20,783 nucleotides of DNA from CAWGCA01 sp963820955 (GTDB taxonomy: Bacteria; Pseudomonadota; Gammaproteobacteria; Chromatiales; Chromatiaceae): positions 1-20,783 of the forward strand of contig CAWGCA010000029.1 in the NCBI GenBank assembly GCA_963820955.1. The letters are read 5' to 3'. Every line of letters begins with the position of its first letter. Position 1 is the first letter of the stretch. Made by a program: the position numbers and the translations under genes. The notes under the pieces are model-generated. The model worked only from the letters and a program-made list of their open reading frames with translations. It was not told the origin of the DNA and did no database searches. Shown here piece after piece: positions 7,999 to 14,856 of this stretch.

Positions 7999-8488
7999 TT
8001 TTCCTCCGATGGCTTATCAGTTATAAACTTCGGACTGTGTTTCTCTTGAAATAGAGACAAACTCTTCGTGAAGTTCTGGTAAACATGGACCGAAAGAATG
8101 TGGGATTACTTTCATCGATCGTGCTATCAGGCACTATAGTTCCCGCTTAAGTTTCTGAAATATATAGAATAAGTTGGCGAAATGCGGTCAGAGTTTTCAA
8201 CGGATTTAGCCGGCACTGCTGAATCAGTTGCGGTAATCTTACAGGACTCCCTGACGGTAAAAAAACCGGGGTGATGGCCAAGGCTGGATCTGCCCGGTTC
8301 AGATTCGCCACAGAGGTCAGGCAGGAAAAAAGCCGGTGCTCAATATTGGGCCTTTGCTTTACCCGATCCTATCGCCTGCAGCCTTGTTCGGTGGATTTTC
8401 CTATTATTAACGGATTGAGACGATGCTTTTTCTAATCGCATACTATATGGAATGGTAATTATTTTCTGTAGAGGACAAACTGGCAATC
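7999..8488. other. Divergent intergenic region between the YHS gene and sdaA
   Basis: About 490 bases without a gene. The left part must hold the minus-strand promoter of the YHS gene. The middle (8249-8321) can fold into nested stems and is listed separately. The right 160 bases before sdaA are AT-rich, and no confident promoter hexamers were assigned. Confidence 0.6.
8249..8321 (+). promoter_or_regulatory. Possible structured leader upstream of sdaA
   Basis: An outer stem CCTGAC (8250-8255) with GTCAGG (8316-8321) encloses AACCGGG (8264-8270) paired with CCCGGTT (8293-8299). An alternative small hairpin, CGGT (8255-8258) with ACCG (8265-8268) across an oligo-A loop, would exclude the second stem. 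It matches no riboswitch class I recognise; glycine and cobalamin consensus elements were not seen. It lies about 165 bases before sdaA, and transcription through it is assumed. Confidence 0.3.
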
Positions 8489-9865
8489 ATGATAATCAGT
8501 ATTTTAGATCTGTTCAGGATTGGTATCGGTCCTTCCAGCTCGCATACCGTCGGCCCGATGCGTGCCGCCCGTATGTTTGCCGAGAGGCTGGCTGTGGAGC
8601 AACTGCTGCCGCAGGTGGTTGGGGTTAGTGTGGAACTCTTTGGTTCTCTCGGGGCGACCGGGAAAGGTCATGGCAGCGACAAGGCGATCGTTCTTGGCCT
8701 GGAGGGGGAGGCGCCCGAAACAGTGGATGTGGATGCCATAGAGCAGAGACTTGCATCCATTCGCACCGAAAAACGGTTGCAACTGCTTGGGAGTACCCCC
8801 ATCGCCTTCGACGAGGCAGTTCAGCTTGTGATGCATAAACGCAAGGTACTGCCGGAACATGTCAACGCCATGCGTTTCAGCGCCATGGGCGGTTCCGGAG
8901 AGGAGTTGCTAAACCGGGTCTACTATTCAGTCGGTGGAGGTTTCGTGGCTGAGAAAGAGTCGGCGCTCCAGTCCGAGGGGGAGGGAATTAAAGTTGATCT
9001 GCCCTATCCCTTTGCCAGCGGAGATGAACTGCTCCAACGCTGCGGCGAGAGCGGAATGAGTATCAGCAGTTTGATGCTGGAAAACGAGAAATGCTGGCGC
9101 AGCGAGCAACAGTTACGCGAGCAACTGCTGCGAATCTGGCAGGTGATGCGCGAGTGCGTGCAGCGTGGCTGTCGTACCGAAGGTATTTTGCCGGGTGGCA
9201 TGAAGGTCAAACGCCGGGCGGCTCAGATTTACCGCAAACTGCAGTCCGAATCACCAGATGGTATGGCTCCTTTGGGTACCATGGATTGGGTGGATCTTTA
9301 TGCTTTGGCGGTAAACGAGGAGAATGCCGCTGGTGGAAGGGTGGTTACTGCGCCGACAAACGGCGCGGCCGGCATTATACCTGCAGTGCTGCACTATTAT
9401 TGGAAGTTCTGCAACGGTGCCGATGACGATGGGGTGGTGCGTTTTCTGCTGACCGCCGGTGCTATTGGCACTCTGTACAAAATCAATGCCTCTATTTCCG
9501 GCGCGGAGGTGGGGTGTCAGGGTGAGGTAGGCGCTGCTTGTTCGATGGCGGCGGGGGCGTTGACCGAGGTTCTGGGGGGTACGCCGGAGCAGGTAGAGAA
9601 TGCCGCTGAGATAGGAATGGAGCACAATCTGGGCCTCACCTGCGACCCAATCGGTGGATTGGTACAGGTGCCCTGTATCGAACGTAATGCGATGGCTGCA
9701 GTAAAAGCGATCAACGCCTCCAGATTGGCTCTACGCGGTGACGGCAAGCATTACGTCTCGCTGGACAAGGTGATTAAAACCATGCGCGAGACCGGCCTGG
9801 ACATGAAGACCAAGTACAAGGAAACGGCGCGGGGCGGGCTTGCGGTGAACGTTATCGAGTGCTGA
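8489..9865 (+). CDS. sdaA: L-serine ammonia-lyase, iron-sulfur dependent, single-chain type
   Basis: Converts L-serine to pyruvate and ammonia with a 4Fe-4S cluster in the cytoplasm. The 458-residue length matches E. coli SdaA/SdaB (about 455). The N-terminal beta domain opens with LFRIGIGPSSSHTVGPM, the family signature, at about residues 8-24. The alpha domain carries NEENAAGGRVVTAPTNGAAG (about 277-295). The three cluster cysteines are Cys343 (GCQGEVGAAC), Cys385 (TCDPIGG) and Cys396 (VPCIERNA). The product ends in KYKETARGGLAVNVIEC, whose terminal Cys is also conserved in the family and reported to fill the fourth iron position. AGAGG lies 13 bases before the ATG. The gene stands alone, so serine catabolism is not tied to neighbours. 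Confidence 0.97.
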   Translation: MIISILDLFRIGIGPSSSHTVGPMRAARMFAERLAVEQLLPQVVGVSVELFGSLGATGKGHGSDKAIVLGLEGEAPETVDVDAIEQRLASIRTEKRLQLLGSTPIAFDEAVQLVMHKRKVLPEHVNAMRFSAMGGSGEELLNRVYYSVGGGFVAEKESALQSEGEGIKVDLPYPFASGDELLQRCGESGMSISSLMLENEKCWRSEQQLREQLLRIWQVMRECVQRGCRTEGILPGGMKVKRRAAQIYRKLQSESPDGMAPLGTMDWVDLYALAVNEENAAGGRVVTAPTNGAAGIIPAVLHYYWKFCNGADDDGVVRFLLTAGAIGTLYKINASISGAEVGCQGEVGAACSMAAGALTEVLGGTPEQVENAAEIGMEHNLGLTCDPIGGLVQVPCIERNAMAAVKAINASRLALRGDGKHYVSLDKVIKTMRETGLDMKTKYKETARGGLAVNVIEC

Positions 9866-10179
9866 CTGATCACTGTAGTGCGAGTATAAAGCAGTCGCAC
9901 GCCTAGCGACTGGTGGCTTCTTGCCTCGCTGCATACGGCAATATCAACTTGAAGGAGTACTAACTTTATAGTTCCAGAAATCTGCTGCCATCAATTTGGT
10001 TGTTGCAGTGAAAATAGACGATATCCGGGTAACTCAATGCCCGCTCAAGATATCACCCTGTGTGCCGCTACTCCTCGGAGAGTACAGGATTTTTTCAACA
10101 TATAGGTAAAGTGGCGTCATTCTGTCTTCGACAGAATGCGCTGCACTCCTTTGGTCGGAAAACTGAAAACACGGAGAGC
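9866..10179. other. Intergenic region between sdaA and the Cache-HAMP gene
   Basis: About 310 bases containing two strong hairpins. CAGTCGC (9892-9898) pairs with GCGACTG (9906-9912) across a 7-base loop 30 bases after sdaA; it may mark the 3' end but lacks a T tract. The second hairpin, at 10114-10141, is listed separately. The stretch can be read open from 10060 into the next gene, but the added residues look non-coding. Confidence 0.55.
10114..10141 (+). promoter_or_regulatory. Strong hairpin in the leader of the Cache-HAMP gene
   Basis: CATTCTGTC (10118-10126) pairs perfectly with GACAGAATG (10130-10138) around TTC. The stem extends by GCG/CGC outside a single bulged T. It ends about 38 bases before the chosen ATG, with no T tract. 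It could protect or tune the mRNA, or mark a 5' end. Confidence 0.4.
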
Positions 10180-11289
10180 ATGCAGATGACTGGAGATAGA
10201 AAAATTCGATTCGGAATCTTCCACAAGGTTTTGCTCACTATGGTGCTGGTGGCAGCCGCGCCCCTCTCCGCTACCTGGTACATTAATTACCTCAATAGCA
10301 CAGAAAACATTGGTCGCACCATTCGTTTTCAGTTTCAGCAGGGATTGACCTACCTCACCCACCACGTCAACAGCTGGGTGGATATGAATCACCGAATGCT
10401 GCGTCAGAACGCAAATATTCCGGATACTCTTTCTATGGATCCGGAACGCCAAAATCCGTTGATGAGGCTGATCACCAAGGAGTACGATTGGAATTACCTT
10501 GCGTTTACGGTAGCCACTGACGGAAAGAATATTGCACGCAGCGATGGAAAGGATCCGAAATTCTACGGTGATCGTGTCTATGTTCAGCAGGTGTTGGCTG
10601 GAAAACGGTTGGGCAAACAGGTTCTGATTGGGAAGACATCGGGTAAGCCGGCACTGGTAATGGCCGTCCCGATTCAGGACAAGGAAAATGCGTTGCGGGG
10701 AGTTCTGGCCATTGCCATGACCATTGCTGAATTGTCAGAACGTATTGTCACGACCCGCATAGGCAATACTGGATTCGCTTTCCTGGTGGACGAGACAGGT
10801 AAGGTCATTGCACACCCGTCATCTGAGATGACCAGTTCCCGTCAGGATCTTAGTGCTCACCCTGCAGTGACTGCCGGGTTTGCCAGCAATGCGAGAGAAT
10901 TGTTATACACCGACGAAAACGGTCGGAGGGTTATAGCTCACATGCAGCCTACCACTCTAGGCTGGCTGATGGTTATGCAGCAGGATTATGATGAAGCCTT
11001 TGCTGCACTGCAGGAGTCAAATCGGAACGCGTTTATACTATTGGCGATCACTGTGGCGATAGTGATCGTGATAGCCTTCGTTTTCTCCAGTCGTCTCTCC
11101 AGGCCAATCATGCAGCTGACCGAGGCGGCGGATGCGGTAAGCCGTGGTCAGATGGACGTAGCCATCGAAGGCGAGAAAAGAGGGGACGAGATCGGGCTAT
11201 TGGCTGCGGCCATCAATCGGCTGCGCAACAGCACTCGCCTTGCCATGGAACGGCTGACCCGAATCGCCAAGAAGCAGAAAACGAACTGA
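10180..11289 (+). CDS. Membrane sensor with periplasmic Cache domain and HAMP, no output domain
   Basis: The 369-residue product starts at ATG 10180, with CGGAGAG just before it. An in-frame upstream start at 10060 would add 40 residues that run through a strong hairpin, so it is rejected. The first membrane span is about residues 12-33. A periplasmic double-Cache-type ligand-binding region follows (about 35-280). It includes FYGDRVYVQQVLAGKRLGKQ, GKPALVMAVPI and NTGFAFLVDETGKVIAHP, typical of dCache_1 sensors. The second span is about 284-303, then a HAMP domain (SRPIMQLTEAADAVSRGQMD to about 355). The chain ends at KKQKTN without a chemoreceptor, kinase, GGDEF or phosphatase domain. The ligand is unknown; dCache domains commonly bind small organic molecules. 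It may signal to a separate partner, possibly the convergent neighbour. Confidence 0.85.
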   Translation: MQMTGDRKIRFGIFHKVLLTMVLVAAAPLSATWYINYLNSTENIGRTIRFQFQQGLTYLTHHVNSWVDMNHRMLRQNANIPDTLSMDPERQNPLMRLITKEYDWNYLAFTVATDGKNIARSDGKDPKFYGDRVYVQQVLAGKRLGKQVLIGKTSGKPALVMAVPIQDKENALRGVLAIAMTIAELSERIVTTRIGNTGFAFLVDETGKVIAHPSSEMTSSRQDLSAHPAVTAGFASNARELLYTDENGRRVIAHMQPTTLGWLMVMQQDYDEAFAALQESNRNAFILLAITVAIVIVIAFVFSSRLSRPIMQLTEAADAVSRGQMDVAIEGEKRGDEIGLLAAAINRLRNSTRLAMERLTRIAKKQKTN

Positions 11290-11290
11290 A

Positions 11291-11329
11291 GAGTAGCGCC
11301 GGTAAGCATTCTGCGATCCGGCGTTGCTC
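11291..11329. terminator. Bidirectional terminator between convergent genes
   Basis: A continuous 12-bp stem (11291-11302 with 11318-11329, two G·T pairs, GC-rich core CGCCGG/CCGGCG) with a 15-base loop fills the 45-base gap between the two convergent genes. Moderate T richness follows on the plus strand (TTAACTGTTTTT). Confidence 0.65.
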
Positions 11330-11334
11330 AATCC

Positions 11335-11907
11335 TTAACTGTTTTTGCTCAAAATATCTGCCACCTGATCTCGAAATCGAGAGACCTGACCAGCCTCCAT
11401 ATCGAGTGCCAACTTGTCGATAAGCAGTTGAAATCTGGCTTCGGAGACACACGGCTCAGTTAGTTCGGCCAGAGACTCTTCGAAGATAATGCCTGCAATC
11501 GGTCCGAGGTGATCGGTCAATACTCCTTGCAATTCCGTGAAAATTTTCTGTTGTACCTCCTCCGACCAGGACACGTCTGATTGCTCAGCTATCGACTTTG
11601 ACATCTTCGTGGAGGCCACTTCCTTGGATTGGAGCAGTGCCATAACCTGCTGGGTAGAAGGGAGATCCTGGGGTTCCCTGGTCAGCCCGTTGGGGTCGAA
11701 ACGACAGCTACCGCCGGAGATGGCGAGGGTCAATGGGATCGCTTTACGTCCTTTGCGGGGGCCGAAATAGAGTGCTGAGATCTGGCCGGACTCTAAGGCG
11801 ATGGTTATCGAGTGATTGCAGTCGGAACGGATGAAGAGTGTTCCACTGGATTTGGATTCAATCAGGCGGCTCACTTCATCCATTAGTTGCTGATAAGTCA
11901 ATCTCAC
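11335..11907 (-). CDS. DUF4388-like cytosolic protein with C-terminal helical domain
   Basis: The start chosen is GTG at 11907, preceded by ACAGGA; it yields VRLTYQQLMDEVSRLIE and 190 residues. A longer frame from 12039 would add 44 residues of non-protein-like composition. The N-terminal part (SSGTLFIRSDCNHSITIALE, GQISALYFGPRKGRKAI) resembles DUF4388/PATAN-type domains, which occur in bacterial signalling proteins. A polar linker (about 95-115) leads to a helical domain (EEVQQKIFTELQGVLTDHLGPIAGIIFEE), similar to C-terminal domains found with such signalling modules. It has no membrane span. It is convergent with the Cache-HAMP gene. A signalling role is inference; domain names are from memory and moderately secure. 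Confidence 0.6.
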   Translation of the reverse strand: MRLTYQQLMDEVSRLIESKSSGTLFIRSDCNHSITIALESGQISALYFGPRKGRKAIPLTLAISGGSCRFDPNGLTREPQDLPSTQQVMALLQSKEVASTKMSKSIAEQSDVSWSEEVQQKIFTELQGVLTDHLGPIAGIIFEESLAELTEPCVSEARFQLLIDKLALDMEAGQVSRFRDQVADILSKNS

Positions 11908-12107
11908 GCATTTGTATCCTGTGCCGATTAGTTCACTGAATACAGATCTTGCACTCTGTCTCCGCTGGCCAGTGGAGACGGCGCAAGCCAGACCTGTTCC
12001 AATAACCAGCGGCTGGAAAACGGATATCTGAAGCCGCAACTGGAATGTCGCGCGTAGCCAAAGGAAACGTATGATGTTGTTATATGTGAATATTACGGAT
12101 AATCTGT

Positions 12108-12242
12108 GTTCTCATAATCGCGCTGGTAGATGATGTGTTCAGGAAAAACCTCAAGCAAACTCTGCTACTGATCGATATCGGTGATGAGCAGGTGGCGACA
12201 ACTTTACCGGCAGGCACCGGACCGAGCGGATTTGTAAGATAG
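12108..12242 (+). pseudogene. Possible remnant of a response-regulator receiver domain
   Basis: A 44-codon frame reads VLIIALVDDVFRKNLKQTLL and then LIDIGDEQV before a TAG at 12242. The start resembles the first strand and acidic pocket of receiver domains (hydrophobic strand, paired Asp, then F-R-x-x-L-x-x-x-L). The frame is far too short for a receiver (about 120 residues), lacks a start codon with ribosome-binding site, and loses similarity after the first helix. It may be a decayed piece of a two-component gene once beside the sensor and DUF4388-like genes. Chance similarity is a real alternative. Confidence 0.22.
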
Positions 12243-12328
12243 ATAGGTTTATTGGGGCGCCGCCTGGCCGCAATCAATGAAATTGTCATAAATGTAATCA
12301 CGAAATAGTGCTGGTGTAGCTTTAAATT

Positions 12329-12339
12329 ATTAGGAAATT
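12329..12339. repeat. Left target-site duplication of the IS4 element
   Basis: ATTAGGAAATT directly abuts the left inverted repeat and recurs exactly at 13875-13885. Its 11-bp length fits the 10-13 bp typical of IS4-family insertions. Confidence 0.93.
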
Positions 12340-13874
12340 GAATGGCACTAAGTTAAGCCCCAGCGATACGAGCGCGATGCGCTAATTTGTTGAAAACGAA
12401 GAAGAAGGTTGGTTCGGGATTGGTTAAGATGTTTGCTACCAGACATCCACCCGACCCACCCCGAGGCCAACCTTCATGGAACGCAACTTTAACCGTCGAT
12501 CTGCCCAACAGCAACGCCGCCTTGCCAAACAGGTTCAAACTGTCGATGCCAACCATTTTTTCAATCTGCTCACCAATCCGCAGATGCTGGGAAGGGTTGA
12601 GGATCAACTGCCGGAGCACCGGGAACGCCAGTTCACCCCAACGGTGGTATTGGCGATGTTTTTGGGACAGGTCATGAGTGCGGATGGATCTTGCCAAAAT
12701 GCGGTGAATGCCGCGGCCATCGCTCGTCTGTTGGTCGGGATGAACCCCGGGAGCATGAACACCAGCGGTTATTGCCAGGCACGCCAGCGCTTGCCGCAGG
12801 AGATGGTCGCAGCGCTGGCGCGACAAAGCGGCACGCTGGTGAACGAGCAGACTCCCGGGCAGTGGCTGTGGCGAGGCAGGCGCGTGAAGCTGGTGGACGG
12901 CACAACGGTATCGATGCCGGACACGCTGGAGAATCAGACCCGTTTTCCTCAACATGGGCAGCAGGAACCGGGCATCGGATTTCCGCTGGCGCGCTTGGTG
13001 GGTGTGATCGATTTGTCCAATGGAGCGGTGCTGGATGCCGCCATCGGGCCGTACCAAGGCAAGGGCACGGGTGAACATGGTTTGTTCCGAGGGCTCAGGG
13101 AGTGCTTTGTCGCAGGTGATGTGATGTTGGCGGATGGCTACTATGGCAGCTATTTCCTGATCGCCGAGATGCTCAGGCGCGCCGTGGATGTGCTGTTTGA
13201 ACAGCACGGTGCGCGGACCACCGATTTTCGCAGAGGCGAGCGCCTCGGCGCGCGAGATCACCTGGTGTGGTGGTCCAAGCCCGCCAGGCCTGCCTGGATG
13301 AGTGTAGAGGAATACCGCGACTATCCGGATAAAATCAAGGTGCGTGAGGTGCAAGTCGGCAAGAAGGTGCTGGTGAGTACGTTTCTTTCGCCGCGCAAAA
13401 CGCCCAAAGCCGAGCTGGGAAAGCTGTATTGGCAGCGCTGGAATGTGGAGCTGGATCTGAGAAACATCAAAACGACTCTGGGCATGGAAGTGCTCAGCTG
13501 CAAAACGCCACAGATGTGCGAGAAAGAACTTTGGGTATATCTGCTGGCGTACAATCTGATTCGGTGGCTGATGGCCGAGGCTGCCTTGCAAGCGGACGTA
13601 TTGCCGCGTCAATTGAGCTTCAAGCATACGCTGCAGATTTGGGTGGCGTGGAGTCAACGGCAGTTTCTCTCCTCAGCTGCTGAAGATACGGCAATTCTGC
13701 TGGTACTCATTGCGCAAATACGGGTGGCCGATCGACCCGGCAGGATCGAACCGCGGGCGGTCAAACGCAGGCCCAAGCCTTATCCGCGATTGGATAGACC
13801 TCGACAGCAAGCACGGATGGAGATTGAAAAATATGGGCATGCGAAGAAGTTACGGGCTTAACTTAGTGCCATTC
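12340..13874 (+). mobile_element. Intact IS4-family insertion sequence, 1,535 bp
   Basis: Perfect 21-bp terminal inverted repeats (12340-12360 and 13854-13874, outermost bases GAATGGCACTAAG) enclose a single full-length transposase gene. An 11-bp direct duplication flanks both ends. Perfect repeats, a perfect duplication and an intact gene indicate a recent, probably still active insertion. The target is an AT-rich intergenic sequence. Confidence 0.95.
12476..13861 (+). CDS. IS4 family transposase (DDE type)
   Basis: The 461-residue cut-and-paste transposase has the expected DDE residues: Asp141 in KLVDGTTVSMPD, Asp220 in MLADGYYG and Glu325. Around Glu325 the IS4 signature Y-(2)-R-(3)-E-(6)-K is exact (Tyr318, Arg321, Glu325, Lys332). 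The N-terminal about 120 residues are the helical DNA-binding part of IS4 enzymes. The start at ATG 12476 lies 136 bases inside the left end. The stop lies within the right inverted repeat, a compact arrangement. No frameshift or stop interrupts it. A 434-codon frame on the opposite strand is a shadow caused by codon bias. Confidence 0.96.
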   Translation: MERNFNRRSAQQQRRLAKQVQTVDANHFFNLLTNPQMLGRVEDQLPEHRERQFTPTVVLAMFLGQVMSADGSCQNAVNAAAIARLLVGMNPGSMNTSGYCQARQRLPQEMVAALARQSGTLVNEQTPGQWLWRGRRVKLVDGTTVSMPDTLENQTRFPQHGQQEPGIGFPLARLVGVIDLSNGAVLDAAIGPYQGKGTGEHGLFRGLRECFVAGDVMLADGYYGSYFLIAEMLRRAVDVLFEQHGARTTDFRRGERLGARDHLVWWSKPARPAWMSVEEYRDYPDKIKVREVQVGKKVLVSTFLSPRKTPKAELGKLYWQRWNVELDLRNIKTTLGMEVLSCKTPQMCEKELWVYLLAYNLIRWLMAEAALQADVLPRQLSFKHTLQIWVAWSQRQFLSSAAEDTAILLVLIAQIRVADRPGRIEPRAVKRRPKPYPRLDRPRQQARMEIEKYGHAKKLRA

Positions 13875-13885
13875 ATTAGGAAATT
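13875..13885. repeat. Right target-site duplication of the IS4 element
   Basis: Exact second copy of ATTAGGAAATT, directly after the right inverted repeat. Confidence 0.93.
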
Positions 13886-13991
13886 AATTTGTTAGGGGTC
13901 CAGATGATGAGTTTAAAAGGAATTAACTTTTTGATAAATATGAATAAATTGATCTTCAATCCCATGTTTTCGGTTGGGCGGTGAAATTTAA

Positions 13992-14582
13992 ATGAGTAGC
14001 ATTCATCGTTCACGACACAGAAGATCAAGGGCGCGTACTCGATTGATCATCATTTTATCTGCAGCACTCTTGGCGATGTTTATTGCTGTTCTGGTGTTGG
14101 GAGTCAAACTAACTACCTGCGGACGGCAGGTAATTGACCTGACGGTTCTAGAACGCAAGCAGGCCCGACAATTGGCAGAACTGGAGCCGAAGATTGCCGA
14201 ATTTGAGCAGGAGATAGCGCAATTGGTTGAATCCAGGTTACCTAACCTGCGGCCTTTGGAATTCGATAAGGTTTTTCATATCGGCGAGGCCTACGTGAAG
14301 AATATTGTTTTCACCATCACACGCAAGGATGGCATCAGATACTACGAGTATAAGATGTTGATGGACAACCAGGATTTTGTGCCAGTGCCGCCGCATGTTC
14401 AGATTCTACTGTTTGATCGTGATGGAATTCAGATTGGTTTTTCGGAACTGGGTGTAGATAAAGATGGTGTGCCAACAGCGGACATACTGGAACGCGGTGA
14501 GATCCGCTCCCATGTCGCTCAGTTCGCTTTGACTGAAGATATGGAGCCGGATTATTTTCTACTGCGAGTAAAAAATATCTGA
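13992..14582 (+). CDS. Membrane-anchored coiled-coil protein of unknown function
   Basis: The 196-residue product begins with a very basic cytosolic stretch (HRSRHRRSRARTR) and a single membrane span (about residues 18-38). A coiled-coil-prone segment (about 50-82, LERKQARQLAELEPKIAEFE) follows. The C-terminal globular part (about 88-196) starts NLRPLEFDKVFHIGEAYVKN and is probably periplasmic, beta-rich and immunoglobulin-like in composition (DFVPVPPHVQILLFDRDGIQIG). I do not recognise a named family. The ATG at 13992 has only a weak ribosome-binding site (GGCGGTG about 10 bases upstream). The gene ends two bases before a perfect 9-bp hairpin. The fresh IS4 insertion lies about 110 bases upstream and may separate it from its original promoter. 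Confidence 0.75.
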   Translation: MSSIHRSRHRRSRARTRLIIILSAALLAMFIAVLVLGVKLTTCGRQVIDLTVLERKQARQLAELEPKIAEFEQEIAQLVESRLPNLRPLEFDKVFHIGEAYVKNIVFTITRKDGIRYYEYKMLMDNQDFVPVPPHVQILLFDRDGIQIGFSELGVDKDGVPTADILERGEIRSHVAQFALTEDMEPDYFLLRVKNI

Positions 14583-14583
14583 A

Positions 14584-14609
14584 GGGCACCTCGAAAATTT
14601 GAGGTGCCC
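14584..14609 (+). terminator. Perfect 9-bp hairpin after the coiled-coil gene
   Basis: GGGCACCTC (14584-14592) pairs with GAGGTGCCC (14601-14609) around GAAAATTT, starting one base after the stop codon. It lacks a T tract, so it may be an mRNA-end stabiliser or the first member of the hairpin series that follows. Confidence 0.5.
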
Positions 14610-14611
14610 GT

Positions 14612-14757
14612 GTGGTGCAGGGATGCGCCACTATTTTCATGCGCGTAAGTGCATGAAAATGAAGGCGATTGGAAATCGCGCATTTCGATCGCCGTATCGA
14701 AAAATCCCATGGAAGGGATTTTTCAAAGTACCCTGAACTAGCGGCGCTCAGGGTTTT
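14612..14757. repeat. Cluster of five further consecutive hairpins
   Basis: Non-overlapping palindromes are packed almost end to end. GTGGTGCA/TGCGCCAC is at 14612-14631 (8 bp, loop GGGA). ATTTTCATGC/GCATGAAAAT is at 14633-14660 (10 bp, perfect). GCGATT/AATCGC is at 14665-14679. GAAAAATCCC/GGGATTTTTC is at 14699-14724 (10 bp, perfect). ACCCTGA/TCAGGGT is at 14730-14754 and runs into TTTT, so it can act as a terminator. The stretch codes for nothing and precedes the tRNA-Leu gene by 100 bases. It could be a structured RNA, a mobile palindromic repeat or clustered terminators. Confidence 0.6.
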
Positions 14758-14856
14758 ACAGTGTGACGGATACTTTGGGTCTGCGTTGATGCCTATCACC
14801 TAATTTTTAGTTCCCATCGCCAAGGCTAGTAAGTAAAATAGAATCTCCGCCTGTTT

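Larger units (their letters stand above)
11908..12339. other. Region between the DUF4388-like gene and the IS4 element
   Basis: About 430 bases. The left part holds the minus-strand promoter and leader of the DUF4388-like gene. The centre carries a short receiver-like reading frame (12108-12242). The right end contains the left copy of the IS4 target duplication. Rejoining the flanks without the IS gives an AT-rich intergenic sequence, so the IS interrupted no clear gene. Confidence 0.5.

Noticed and set aside
10060..10179. Upstream start for the Cache-HAMP gene
   Set aside because: The extra 40 residues are not protein-like, cross a strong hairpin, and a better ribosome-binding site precedes 10180.
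12353..13657. 434-codon open frame on the minus strand across the IS4 element
   Set aside because: It is fully antisense to a transposase with exact catalytic motifs; the translation is His/Gln/Arg-rich and matches no family.
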